From Candidatus Nomurabacteria bacterium (GTDB taxonomy: Bacteria > Patescibacteriota > Minisyncoccia > Phycocordibacterales > SBAW01): a stretch of DNA of 6,077 bases. The position numbers and the translations under genes were made by a program. Under the pieces are notes generated by a model. It worked only from the letters and a program-made list of their open reading frames with translations, was not told the origin of the DNA and made no database searches. The stretch is taken from contig CALREG010000029.1 in NCBI GenBank assembly GCA_943355135.1, positions 1 through 6,077 on the forward strand, in the 5' to 3' direction. This document shows, one piece after another, positions 5,315 through 6,077 of this stretch. Every line of letters starts with the position of its first letter. Position 1 is the stretch's first letter.

Positions 5315-6077
<763 letters not shown>

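Overview
The window looks like a piece of a bacterial chromosome of roughly 50% GC, most likely a member of the Candidate Phyla Radiation (Patescibacteria; Parcubacteria-like). The basis is the type of genes seen: an intron-bearing 23S rRNA, a short membrane-anchored protein with a four-cysteine motif, weak or absent Shine-Dalgarno sequences, and compact spacing. This placement is inference; no database search was possible.

Left part (1-2624), surface-glycan genes. The first 23 bases hold the N-terminus of a minus-strand gene whose start MTVLVTGG looks like a Rossmann-fold NAD-dependent sugar epimerase/dehydratase. Upstream of it on the same strand (103-1440) is a full polyprenyl-phosphate sugar-1-phosphate transferase, which would start a lipid-linked glycan. 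Divergent from it, across a 47-bp spacer, is a GT-B (GT4-type) glycosyltransferase (1488-2624). Together they suggest a surface polysaccharide or glycoprotein glycan locus.

Middle (2621-4562), cell envelope. A minus-strand pair encodes a membrane-anchored protein with a Cys cluster and two beta-sandwich-like repeats, then a RodA-type peptidoglycan polymerase. rodA ends tail to tail with the glycosyltransferase, the two stop codons overlapping by four bases.

Right part (4577-6077), the 3' end of a minus-strand rRNA operon. In transcription order it holds: 23S rRNA (3' portion, interrupted by a 299-nt group I intron at the position equivalent to E. coli 2593/2594); a spacer; a tRNA carrying a 72-nt insertion in its D-loop, enclosed by an 18-bp inverted repeat; a canonical 5S rRNA; a hairpin-rich spacer; a second, divergent 5S rRNA-like gene with a 35-nt hairpin insertion; and a strong intrinsic terminator. 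The next gene's likely -10 element lies just after this terminator, and its mRNA would be leaderless.

The most striking feature is that three successive RNA genes each carry an insertion: the 23S (intron), the tRNA (D-loop) and the second 5S (hairpin in loop B/helix III). The 23S intron is securely recognised from its P1, P10, P3-P9 pairings. The mechanism of the tRNA insertion, and the function of the second 5S, are unknown.
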